Positions 10,600 to 21,075 of a DNA stretch of 64,000 nt are shown here, piece after piece; position 1 is the first letter of the stretch; each line of letters opens with the position of its first letter. Source of the DNA: Dactylorhiza incarnata. Its lineage: Eukaryota > Streptophyta > Magnoliopsida > Asparagales > Orchidaceae. The notes under the pieces are model-generated. The model searched no databases. It was not told the DNA's origin and saw only the letters and a list, made by a program, of their open reading frames with translations. The position numbers and the translations under genes were made by a program. Location: positions 6,262,001 to 6,326,000 of the forward strand of contig JAWHQI010000013.1 of assembly GCA_033032865.1 (NCBI GenBank), in the 5' to 3' direction.

Positions 10600-11737
10600 C
10601 TATCTTTTGGGGTTACTTTTATTGCGTCCACTAGGGTCTAGTGACCCAATAAAAGTCGGGATGCTACTATCCAATAAAAATAATGGGATTTTCGTCCTCG
10701 AAAATTGCCTAAGGTAGGGTGTTTTGTGACATACCTGGGGGAAGAGTGTCAGGTATCTTTCCCGAACAAGTGTTTCTGGTTCCCAAGTAAACTCCTCGCA
10801 TCCACAATTTGACCATAAGATCTTGACCATCGTAATGGTCTTGTTTTGTAGTTCCTTGATCTTGGAATCTACTACCTTCACTGGTTCGAGCTGGATGGAT
10901 CGGTCAGATTGTACTGATGTTGGTGGTGTAGAAAGATGTTGCTTTGGTTGGCGAAGAAGACGTCTTAGTGATGAAACGTGGAAGACTTCGTGGAGGTTTC
11001 CCAGTTCAGCTGGCAGGGCTAGCCTATATGCAACAGGGCCAATTCTCTCTATGACCTGATACGACCTAGGTAGCGAGGATCCAACTTTTTCTGCCTCTTT
11101 ATCCTGGAGATCCCATGCATTGGTTTAATCTTTAGAAATACCATATCTCCTACGTTGAATTCTACCGGTCGATGACGCGCATCATAATATTTTGCTTGGC
11201 GGCTCTGCACTTCCAGCATGCGATCTCAGATTAATCTTATTTCCGACGTGGTGTCATCTATGTAGGTGACCCATAAAGCTTCTGGGTCCTCATCCTGTGC
11301 CCATGATAACGGTGTTCGACAGCGTCTCCCGTAGAGAGCCTCGTATGGTGCCATTTTGATACTTGCTTGGAAGCTATTGTTGTATGAAAATTCTACCATG
11401 GGCAGCACATGCTCCCAAGGTTCGCTGTGTTCCACTATGTATAGTCAGAGGAGGTCTTCCATCGTCCGATTTGTCCTTTCTAGTTTCCCATCTGTTTGAG
11501 GATGGAAAGCGGTGCTGAAAGACAATTTGGTCCCCTGTATGCTTGGACCCTTCTCCATTCCTTTGAAGTAAAGCAACTGTCGCGATCAGACACGATCGAC
11601 TTATGTACCCCATGAAATCATACTACTTTCTCTATAAAGAGTCGGGCTAAGATGTCAACACCGTCGCCTTGTCGATTTGGGATGAAACGAGCCACCTTTG
11701 TGAGGCGATCCACTACGACCCATATTGAGTCATTTCC
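10600..11737 (-). pseudogene. Elem-E pol 3' part: integrase core end, C-terminal domain, chromodomain-like tail
   Basis: Read on the minus strand from 11737: the integrase block with WVVVDRLTKVARFIPN, then after frame breaks FSYNNSFQASIKMAPYEALY (near 11390-11330) and [10 protein letters not shown]. Next come DARHRPVEFNVGDMVFLKIKP and HEVFHVSSLRR of the integrase C-terminal domain (about 11190-10960). A chromodomain-like end NKTITMVKILW...EFTWE closes it (about 10840-10760). There are several frameshifts (one near 11065) and stops. The expected stop after the terminal LFP is lost, so the last frame runs into the LTR. The upstream end is cut at the NA-4 junction. Confidence 0.85.
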
Positions 11738-12810
11738 GGCACGAAACGGCAGTGTACCGATCGTTCAAGTAATATAAAATGTGGGAGTGAATCCCCAAGT
11801 ATCGATCTCGAAGGAACATACTAAGGTGGAGTTAACGATTGAGGACGAACTTGAGATTGAAGTCCTTAAGTCGGATGGATTGCGGGAGAGTTGATTTGGC
11901 TTTTGGAAAATAAAATAAAATACTACAACTACTCCTACGCAATTCTGCTATGCAATGCTTCGCTTGGCGGGATGGAGACTAGGCAGACCTTGAGCGCGCT
12001 GCTTCGCAAGGGCGGATGGACGAGTAGGCAAGCGGAATCAAACTATGTAGGCCTTGAGTGCGCTGCTTCGTTAGGCGAATGGATTACATGGGCCGCTATG
12101 CCACGCTTCGCTAGGCGGATGGAAGAGTAGGCACACAGAATGGGCGAGTAGTCAGACGAAATGGATGTTGGAATGGGGGCGCTCCTCAAATCACATAAAC
12201 CACAAATATGACCACAAACCATGGAAAATTACACTAATAACATTTAGGGTTTATGGACATCATTCATATAGAAACATACAAACCACACACATCAAATAGA
12301 ATCAGCAAAAATAACAAGGAGGAGGTAAGATTACAACCGAAGCATGAAGACTCATCGGAGATTCACGGCCGAAATCGTAGGGTTGTCAATCCTCGTCTGC
12401 GCTTGGTCTCCAACTGTCGTGTGGGGTAGAAGAGGGCTGTCACTACCTCCCAATGGACCCGTATTCTTCGTCAATAGCCTTCAGCAACGATCTTGCCGGA
12501 GAACTCCAAGGATATAGTGCAACATCCATTGAAATGTAGCTTGGAAGCTTCTGAATGATGGAGGAGGCCGAGAGGATACTTCGGCTCGAGATTGGCGTGA
12601 AGAATATGCCTGGAGCACCTCCAAATGGTGGGCGGCGATGGAGCGGCAAAAATGGCGCGGAACTGGAGCTCTTGGACGTGGAAAAAGGTCGATCCTTGAT
12701 TAAGACGGAAATCTGCGCTTTTATAGAAAATAATCAGAAATTTGGTCACGCACGGTCGAACGCACGACCGTGCGTGCACTGTGCGATATTAATCAAGAAC
12801 AAAGGCCAGG
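11738..12810 (-). repeat. NA-4 3' LTR, inner part (U5 and part of U3)
   Basis: Matches 61546-62614 of the intact NA-4 LTR closely. Contains the AGGCCTTGAGCGCGCTGC repeats (11970-12060) and TATA region, and is cut at 12810 by Gyp-A. The last five bases CCAGG (12806-12810) are the left copy of Gyp-A's TSD. Confidence 0.88.
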
Positions 12811-14717
12811 TGTAAGACCCCATGTTCTAATTGCAAATAAAATAGAGGTGTACTGAAGCTAAGGAGCTAGTGTCAGGCGCTAGTGCTAGCGCCGGCGGTA
12901 GCGCACTTTCCGAGAAATATGTTATTCTCGAGAAATGTTGGTAGCACTCCAGATTTTTCCCAGCGGATAGATAACGCTGAGAGCTAGCGCCAGGCGTTAT
13001 CGCTAACGCCAGGCATTAACCTAAGTCTTAGTGTCGATGGCCGTCGAGACGTCGAGACGTCGAGACGCAATCGGATCCCTTAAGCGGCTGTGGATAAGCT
13101 TATCCACCGCCTTAGGGGCTAACGCGCGGCGTTAGGTGCTAACGCCGGCGTTAGCTAAGAAAGTATTTATATACAGCAAATCCGACTTTTCTTCTCATTT
13201 TCTCTGAAACCCTCTGCTTTTCTGAGAGCTGTGGGCTGAGAGCTGGGAAGGAGATCCGTTGGAGGTGAGCCTTCGTTGTGTCGAGGGAAAATCCGTGAAG
13301 TAGATTGCTTGCGTGTTTGTGCCATCGTTGATTCCAGACGAATATCTTGCTGATCATGGTGCAGAAATGAATGACAAGGGTAACGATTCTCCTCCTTACA
13401 TCATTGGACACGTTCGTCCTTTGATTTGCATAGTAGTAGGCAGATTTCCACTAGCGAGTGGATAGATTTCTGACAACGGGTCGATGTTATCCCCGTAGAA
13501 AAGTGCATATAGAGTCCGGAATCGAAGTGCGGTCATAGGCATGCTGTGTGAAGCCCATCTGGATAGGTTGGTCTGGATTGGTGATGTTGATATGCTATTG
13601 CACTCCGGAGAAGACTACGGGATCTATGCTGTGTTTTTCGGGTGCTGTGCACTGTTTCGTATTGCAAAAGAGATCTGGAGGTGTTTCCCAGAAAATACCC
13701 GGAAAAGAGTAGCAGAACTGAGTTCTGTCACTAACGCCGTCGGTAGCTCCCAGTGAGCTGTGTGAAGCCTGTGAAGCCTGTGAAGCCTATGTGCATGAAC
13801 TAGGTGGAGCAGCAGAAGCTAAAGGACCGCATACCTTGCTTCAATGACCTAACGGGTCAAGAGCGGGCAAGGGGAAGCCAAACACGTGTCAGGCATAGTT
13901 GGATACTGACATTTATGAGCGCGGGCATCTGGCGGAACCGAAACCCCACCCTTAGCTATTGTGAAGAGGGTTGCAACCTCGGGTCACGATATGCCATTTG
14001 GGACTAGACTCAACAAGGCCGGCCATCCTTGATGGGAGTCAGCTCATAGTGAGAATCCGAGTTGAAAAAGGACTTGTTGATTGCGTGCCGTGAGTACACA
14101 ATGAGTGTAAGCCTAAATCCGAGTTGAAAAAGTACTTGTCGATTAATGCATTGCTCTCAATGAAAATGAATGCTTCTAAGCGGTGCTTAGACGCACCTGT
14201 GATATATATACTACTATTGCTTGCCTGCAGGGAAGGAGCACCGCCGCCCCGAGCATGGGGTGGGGTCATTATAAATCTGGGTCAGCTAAAGCTGACCGGT
14301 TACTTATTTTCCCACCGCTTGGTGGATTTGTTCAGGCCCTAGCGAGACTAGCGGGAAATAGCGGGCTGAAGCCCCTGCTGCAGTGTTGTACTAGCCCTCG
14401 AAGGCCAAAGCTTTTGTTTACTGTTGTTCATGTGTGGCCGGCCTGCGTGCCGATGTTTGGAAGCCACCTTTATTGTGTAAACAAATATTATAAAGAACTT
14501 TTTATGTCTTTCATTCCTAGTAGCTAATGTGGACAATGTATACACTGGTTTTAATTGAAATAAAATGCTTCTGTTGTGTGACTCTTTGTGCTGAGATGGT
14601 TAAGTTATTAACTGTTTAACACTAATTAAGTAACGCGTGCTCTCTTGTTCGTTTAATATGGCGTGGGGTCCCGGTCGGACCTACTGTTATATTCTATGTA
14701 ACAGGGAGGGTGTTACA
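12811..14717 (+). repeat. 5' LTR of Gyp-A (1907 bp)
   Basis: Starts TGTAAGACCCC and ends GGGTGTTACA. A TATA box TATTTATATA lies at 13164-13173. U3 holds short GC-rich inverted repeats around GCTAACGCC/GGCGTTAGC and a GTCGAGAC short tandem repeat (13033-13071, about three units). About 13850-14000 is absent from the 3' LTR. Small ORFs near 13541 and 14124 recur in the 3' LTR simply because the LTRs are copies. Confidence 0.9.
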
Positions 14718-14720
14718 AAT

Positions 14721-14730
14721 TGGTATCAGC
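14721..14730 (+). other. Primer-binding site of Gyp-A, tRNA-Met type
   Basis: TGGTATCAGC follows the LTR end by three bases. It matches the plant initiator tRNA-Met complement over nine bases and is then degenerate. Confidence 0.75.
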
Positions 14731-14950
14731 TATGGGTCTCGATCCCTTTCCGTCTGAATTCGTGGTCAAATTCTTTTAAGCGGTGGTGAGCACGTGTGTG
14801 TGTCACCGTTAAGACATGTAAATAACCAGTAACTGTCCACTTTAGGAATGAATTACATGTATGTGTGTAGCATTGGGATGGAACTTCTGAGTTCCATTAT
14901 TGATCCATGCTATCTCTTAGTCGCTAATTGTGTTTTGTGCACATGTGTAG

Positions 14951-16076
14951 GCGGCTGGGAGTGGAGCGGGGCCGTCTCGACCCCCGCGTTTGACTGCGAG
15001 CAGTGCACCAACTGTGGTGCCGACTCCTCCTTCTGCTGAGACAGTGAGGTTGATAGTTGAAGCAGTGTTTGCTATGTTCACTGCACAACCTGGAGGGCAT
15101 GTCCCTGGACAGCCTCCTACCCTTGGCGTGGCTCCAGTGACGGTTGTGGCAGCTGAACCTGCGACTGAAAGGCCAGTGCCGGTGAGGGCACAAAGAGCTC
15201 AGGACAAACAACTGCAGTACTTTCTAAGTTTCCATCCTCCTACCTTCACGGGGGCAGGAACCCCGATGCAAGCTGAGGATTGGCTATCGAAGGTGCGCAA
15301 GACCTTGAAAGCCACAGATACGGAGGAAGGGCAGAAAGTTACTTTGGCAACCTTCCTACTTGATGGGGAGACGCAGCTGTGGTGGGATGATATAGAGCTG
15401 CATCACCTAGAAGGAAGGCAGCTGGTGGACATCTTGTTTGACGAGTTTTCGAGATTGTTTTTGGCGCGATATCTTCCACCTGCTCAGCAAATCGAGATGG
15501 AGAACTAGTTCAACCGTTTGACTCAAGGCGATCGTATGGTTGATGATTACCTGCACGAGTTTACTCGGTTGGGGCGTTACGCGGGAGCGACCTTTGCCGA
15601 TGAAGCCCGGAAGACCAATCGGTTCTATGAAGGTCTGCGAGAAGAGTTGCGGTTCCTTCTGTCAGGGGCAATGACACAGGGGTTTATAACCCTAGTTAAT
15701 ATGGCTCATTCCTTAGAAAAGGATATGAAGCGGTCCCAGAGCAGGAAGGAGTTAGCGGTAGTAAAACCAGAGTTCAAAGCACCGAGCTCTGCGAAGCCTG
15801 GGCGAGGCAAATGGGAGATCAAAGCGCAACCTTCTGGGTCAGCTCAATCTGCGGCTTCGGGTATGACGATTGGGCGAGGCCCACTCATATGTTATAACTG
15901 TGGTAAGCCGGGTCATATGGCCCGAGACTGTCGTGGAGGCAAGAGAGCAGCTGCGGCCTATGCGGCAGAGAAAGGGAAGGCGGCAGAGTCAACCGCATCC
16001 CCTGCTGCTCCAGCCCAGCCTAGGGTTTACAACCTTGGCCAGCAGGAGGCCATCAAACAAAGCGATGTGGTGACAG
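14951..16076 (+). pseudogene. Gyp-A gag (capsid and nucleocapsid)
   Basis: One frame with one in-frame TAG at 15506. The capsid part carries FHPPTFTGAG and FLLDGETQLWWD, typical of the plant retrotransposon Gag domain, at about 15230-15390. DRMVDDYLHEFTRLGRYAG follows at about 15534. The nucleocapsid knuckle CYNCGKPGHMARDC lies at about 15892-15933. No ATG starts this frame: the open region begins after TAG at 14948-14950, a sequence that resembles a splice acceptor, so the start codon may lie on an upstream exon or be lost. The frame reaches the predicted intron donor at 16077. Confidence 0.85.
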
Positions 16077-16153
16077 GTATGTGCTAGTATATAGCTTTTG
16101 TTATATTTTATACTTCATACCTTGTGCATTGCTTTTAACCTTCTGTGTATTAG
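16077..16153 (+). other. Predicted 77-nt intron at gag/protease border of Gyp-A
   Basis: GTATGT at the donor (16077) and TTAG at the acceptor (16150-16153) bracket a T-rich 77-nt stretch with in-frame stops. Its removal joins the gag frame to the protease frame with no shift, the split codon still coding Gly. The same arrangement occurs at 47035-47113 in Gyp-C and probably 63480-63639 in Elem-E. Splicing itself is not shown. Confidence 0.6.
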
Positions 16154-17978
16154 GCTTTGTCCTAATATATAACTGTCCGGCGAGAGCACTGTTTGATACG
16201 GGGGCTTCGCATTCTTTTCTAGCCTTCATACAAAAACTTGGAGTGCCTTTGTCCTTGAGAAAGGAACGATTAGATGTGATGCTACCCAATGGTTGTTCGA
16301 TGCGTGCAGATCGAGGTTGCGTTGTAAAGGTGCGAATTGGCAGTCAAGATCTTGATTTGGATGCACTGATACTGTCTCTATCGGAGTTCGATGTGATCTT
16401 TGGTATGGACTGGCTGTCGGCACAGCAAGCCTACATTGATTGCACTTCTAAGGAGGTCACACTGCGGTGGAATACCGAGCGTGCGACAATATTTGCTGGT
16501 TTGTGAGGATCGAGCAAGACATTGATGTCTGCTGTCCAAGTAGTCAAGGTCGTTCGACAGGGCACAGAATTGTGTTTTGTGCTAGTGGGGGCTACAAATT
16601 CTCAGCCCAGTTTGAGTAACGTTCCTGTTATCTCAGAGTATCCTAATGTGTTTCCGAAAGATCATCCTGGGGTGCCACCTCAGCGAGAGATAGAGTTCAC
16701 TATAGAGTTGGTGCCAGGTGCCAAGCATGTGTCACGCTCTCCATACCATATTGTGCCAAAGGAGATGGTAGAATTGAAAGTTCAATTACAGGAGTTGTTA
16801 GAGCAAGGCTACATACGCCCAAGTACATCACCTTGGGGTGCTCCGGTTCTTTTTGTGAAGAAGAAGGACGGAAGACTGTGTCTATGCATCGATTACCGTG
16901 AATTAAACAAGCTGACCGAGAAGAACAAGTATCTGATTCCTCGAATCGATGACTTATTTGATCAGCTAGTGGGTTCGTCGGTGTATTCAAAGCTGGATCT
17001 TAAGTCTGGTTACTATCAGTTGCGGATTCGGGATTGTGATATCCCCAAGACGGCATTCAGTACCCGCTACGGGCACTATGAGTTCACTGTAATGCCATTT
17101 GGATTGATAAATGCTCCGTCAGTATTTATGGATCTGATGAATAGGACCTTTCGAGAGTACCTGGATCGATTTGTCATCGTATTCATTGACGATATCTTGG
17201 TGTACTCTCAGTCTGAAGAAGAACACGCAATTCATTTGCGCAAAGTTTTGGAGACCCTGCGACGGAGTTAGCTGTATGCCAAGTTCTCAAAGTGCGAGTT
17301 TTGGCTAGCTTCGATCAGTAGCGTTCCTTGGTCATGTTGTTAGTGGCGAGGGTATCGCATTGGATCCGGCAAAGATCGATGCAATCCAGAAGTGGCCCGT
17401 TTTGACAACAGTAGCGGAGGTCAGAAGTTTCCTTGGACTTGCCGGCTACTATCGGCGCTTCGTGGAGAACTTTTTGCGGATCGCTCTACCTCTCACCACC
17501 TTGACAAGGAAGGATCAGAAGTTCATTTGGTCACCAGCGTGTGCATGAGCTTTTGACGAATTAAAGAGTCGTCTGACCACGGCACCGATCTTGTGTTTGC
17601 CATGTGGTATGGAAGGCTATGAAATTTACAGCGATGCGTCAGGGAGCGGCTTAGGATGCGTACTTCTTCAGAATGGTCAGGTTATAGCTTATGGCTCTCG
17701 CCAATTGAAAGTGCATCAGCAGAATTACCCGGTCCACGACTTGTAGTTGGCGGTCGTAATATTCGCTCTAAAATTGTGGCGACACTACTTGTATGGCGTG
17801 AAGGTTGATATCTTTACGGACCATAAGAGCCTAAAATATCTGTTAAATCAGAAAGAGCTCAATATGCGACAGCGAAGGTGGATGGAGTTCCTGGGGGACT
17901 ACACTTTTGAAATACACTATACTCCTGGGAAGGGAAATGCCGTCGCAGATGCTTTGAGCTGGAGGGCTTCTATGCAGG
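16154..17978 (+). pseudogene. Gyp-A pol part 1: protease, reverse transcriptase, RNaseH
   Basis: Protease with catalytic LFDTGASHSF (about 16191) and IFGMDWLS (about 16396). Reverse transcriptase from about 16730, with [36 protein letters not shown] and the catalytic FIDDILVY (about 17183). RNaseH carries [29 protein letters not shown] and VADAL (about 17625-17960). Breaks: TGA at 16504, TAG at 17269, a frameshift near 17310, TGA at 17546 and TAG at 17744. The frame is cut after RNaseH by NA-dimer; GCAGG at 17974-17978 is the left TSD. Continues at 54305. Confidence 0.92.
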
Positions 17979-19688
17979 TGATGGCGCAAATCTCACACAC
18001 CACTATAGGCGGTAGCTCGACTGCGACACGAAACGGCAGTGTACCGATCGTTCAAGTAATATAAAACGAGGAGTAATCCCCGAGTATCGAATCTCTCAAG
18101 GAACACAGTAAGGTGGAGTTAACGTTCGAGGTAGGACTTGAGATTGAAGTCCTTAACGTCGGATGGAATGCTGGGGAGTTGGGTTGGCTTTTGGAAAATA
18201 AAATAAAAGCTATCAACTACTCCTATGCAATGCCGCTATGCAATGCTTCGCTTGGCGGGATGGAGACTAGGCAGGCCTTGAGCGCACTGCGTCGAAAGGG
18301 CGGATGGACAAGTAGGCAAGCGGAATCGAACTATGCAGGCCTTGAGCGCGCTGCTTCGTTAGGTGGGATGGAATACACGGGCCGCGATGCCACGCTTCGG
18401 TAGGCGGATGGACGAGTAGGCTAACGGAATGAGGGTCGCAAGCACCTCTTCGATAAGCACGCCACAAGCAATTGCTAGGGCGGCACCGGACACGGTGGTG
18501 GAGTGGAAAATGGAATGGGGCGCTCCTCAAGCACACAAATAAACAAAAAGGGTATTTCACATAGACATGAAATATATAGAAATAAAAGCAAGTTTAAGTG
18601 CTACTTCATCTTAATACATAGATCTAACTACATACATACATCAATAAGAGAAGAATAAGGCAAGAAATCGACCGAATCCGAAGGCTCGTTGTAGATTCAC
18701 GGTTGGAATCGTCGGGTTGTCAATCCGCGTCCAAGCTCAGTCCGCAACTACGTCCGGGGTAGAGAGAGCTGTCACGACTCTCCAATGGACCCGTCTTCTT
18801 CGTGTCACGATCCGGTAGAGGTTGCAAACTTCCTCTTGCTCGATGGAGATGGCGGCTAGATCTTCCTTTGGAGCTCTTGGATGAAGGAGGAGGCCGAGAG
18901 GACACTCCGGCTCAAGATTGGCGTGAAGAACAAGCCCGGAGCACCTCTAGATGGTGGGCGGCGATGGAGGGGCGAAGTCGGACGAACTGGAGCTGAAAAC
19001 GGCGGAATACGGCGGGCTGTCCGACCTAAATCGCGAGCAGCGGATTTTATAGGCGCTGGAATAAACAGTGCGCACGGTCATTGGCGCACGACCAGTGGTC
19101 GTGCGCACTAGAATCCTGTGATCGTGCGCTCTGCCTGGACGGAACCTGCAAAGACAGAAATTATGAAATAACATGTTCGCACGACCAGTGGCGCACGACC
19201 GGTGGTCGTGCGCACTGGAGTTGATGGTCGTGCGCACTACAGCAAACAGAACTCGGAAATTAAATGGTAAGTGCGCACGAGCAGTGGCGCACGACCGGTG
19301 GTCGTGCGCACTAGCGTAGATGGTCGTGCGCACTGCACCAAACAGAACTCATAAAAGGGTTAAGTGCACACGATCAGTGGCGCACGACCAGTGGTCGTGC
19401 GCCATAGAACCGGTGATCGTGCGCAGTGTTCCTGTGCAGAATTGTACCGGAAACACCTGCACGACACCTGTTCCAGCGTACGGCACCAGTCTAGCCACTG
19501 AAAGTGGGACTTAACATCGCAAGAAAACTAATAACAAAGAAAGATACGAAATAACACCAAAATAGGGCCTATAAGTGCACCTAGCATAGAGTGACCAATA
19601 TGAGCTAAAACAGGGCTAAAGTGCAGTGAAAAGACTAAATAGATGGCCCAGATGAGTCCATATATGTGTATATAATTGGGACTCATCA
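17979..19688 (-). repeat. NA-dimer LTR1 (1710 bp)
   Basis: Starts TGATGGCGC and ends GACTCATCA on the + strand (the outer end matches TGATG/CATCA termini). U5 side holds degenerate AGGCCTTGAGCGCGCTGC repeats (18260-18360). The minus-strand TATA box lies at 19044-19051, with palindromes at 19084-19402 upstream of it. Confidence 0.93.
19044..19425 (-). promoter_or_regulatory. TATA box and four-unit palindrome array in NA-dimer LTR1 U3
   Basis: Four 23-bp palindromes lie at 19084-19106, 19191-19213, 19287-19309 and 19380-19402. Each has arms GCGCACGACC and GGTCGTGCGC around a 3-nt centre (in two copies the arms extend to 11 bp around 1 nt). Unit period is 93-107 bp. Further half-sites CGCACGA and TCGTGCGC flank each, forming a larger nested symmetry. 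The array ends about 30 nt upstream of TATAAAA. Copies occur in LTR2 (about 37430-37810) and LTR3 (about 53660-54040). Confidence 0.8.
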
Positions 19689-20231
19689 CACCCCCAGACT
19701 TACCTGTTTGCGCGTCCCGAGCAAACGAATCCGGTGGAGTGTGAAAAAGGTAGTTAGCAAAGAAAATTACGCAAGGGAGTACAATGCGAAGTAACAAAAA
19801 CATGCAAATAGAGATTTCGTAAAAAGAGATTCTAATTATGCTAACTAATTTATGAAAATACTAGAGCGTAAATAAAGACTTATCAATACTCAGTTGGTGA
19901 ATTGTGAAGAATTTGATGATCAAGCCCGGTGTGAAAGTAATAAGCCACTAAGGAGGGTGTTGCAAAAGATCGGGGTTCGGGAATAACTCCGCTGAAATCC
20001 ATCAACGTCGGGAACCATACGCTTGCCCGGTCACACTCTCTCCACAGCGCTAGCAAACTCGCGAGATAAATCAATAGGACTTTTAGGATTAAGATGGGGC
20101 TTAGGTTGCGGTATGATAATCAAAGGTAAAAACGAAGGCTACGCAACCAACATGAGTCAACGGGACGCTGCACCAAGCAAAACCAAAAACAAAGCTCGTG
20201 TGACACACCCCCAGACTTATTGTGAAAACTA
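19689..20231 (-). other. NA-dimer body 1, 3' end with polypurine tract
   Basis: The minus-strand polypurine tract is at 19689-19704 (plus strand CACCCCCAGACTTACC). A second copy of the motif lies at about 20204-20217, 515 bp away. No ORF is credible. It ends at the GL insertion; AACTA at 20227-20231 is the left TSD. Confidence 0.75.
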
Positions 20232-20405
20232 TGTAACATCCCCCAGACAGCTAGACCCCCCAGGTGAATCTGTCCTGACAAGGTCATGACAAGGCCTTGG
20301 TAGAGTAGAAATCCCTTTAACTTAGGCAAGATTAGGATTGAAAGTGCCTTGGACTGCAAATAGCAATTTCCAGTAACCAAGCTTAGGGTTGGACTTAGGA
20401 CCTCA

Positions 20406-21075
20406 ACTTGATCAATTGACCCCACCATAGCATCCCTAACCCTTTAGGGGTCCCCTCAGGGCACCAAGGGCCCATTGGGGTCAACCAAAGAGGCCAAATT
20501 GACCAAAGTCAACCCTAACCCTAAATTGGTCAAAGTAGCCTATGAAGAGCCAATCAACCCTCACCATGTCAAATTGGTCACACTCCTAGGTCTAGAATAC
20601 TATAAGAGACCTAGTAGACCCAAAAGCCCCATCATGGGACCCCCAATAGTGCAAATTGACCAAAATGCCCCTTTAGGTCAAAAATGGCATTTCTTCTCAA
20701 AGTACCCAAATTGACCATCTCAATAGTAAATTGACCCTACCCTTAGTATTATCATGTCATAGGGGACCCAGTGGACCAAAAAGCCCCTTGACTGGGTCAA
20801 CCCTAGGGCTCAATTTGACAAAAGTCAACCTAGCCTGTTTTGGTCAAATCAACTTGAATTGGGTCAACCAAGACTCATGTGACCAAATTGACCCCACCAA
20901 TAGTTTCTAAACCTAATTTGGAATCCAAGGGACCCAAAAGCCCCATCCTAGGGTCACCCAATTGGCCAATTTGACCAAAAGTCAAAATTGCCCAATTTAG
21001 GTCAAATCTCTTGAATCTAGCCCAATCCCTTTGGGCTAAGCCCAAATTGACCACTTGACCAGCACCCTTGACTGC
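20406..21075 (+). promoter_or_regulatory. W-box-dense U3 region of GL LTR
   Basis: I count 23 TTGAC/GTCAA cores in about 670 bp, most as TTGACC or GGTCAA on either strand; chance predicts about 1.3. TTGAC(C/T) is the W-box bound by plant WRKY factors. The region lies in the first kilobase of the LTR, where U3 should be. Repeated at 28147-28816 in the 3' LTR. No clear TATA box was found; TATAAG near 20602 is a weak candidate. Confidence 0.65.

Larger units (their letters stand above)
6705..10668 (-). repeat. 3' LTR of Elem-E (about 3.96 kb)
   Basis: The left end reads TGTAAGACC followed by an 18-nt C run, so on the minus strand it ends in GGGTCTTACA, like the GL LTR. The right end (minus-strand start) is degenerate: AGTAGCATCCC, versus TGTAACATCCC in GL. 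It contains a 60-bp tandem array (7966-8308), a GC-rich block (about 9040-10010) and a 158-bp duplication (10332-10569). The right boundary is accurate to a few bases only. Long ORFs in the GC-rich block on both strands look like composition artefacts. Confidence 0.72.

Noticed and set aside
13541..13756. Small ORF in Gyp-A 5' LTR repeated at 56701-56907
   Set aside because: Amino-acid changes between the copies are not conservative, the ends differ, and it is in LTR leader sequence.
14820..14950. Leader intron placing an upstream ATG onto Gyp-A gag (acceptor TGTGTAG at 14950); similar at 26155 in GL
   Set aside because: Acceptor-like sequence is visible but I could not choose a donor or a start codon with confidence.
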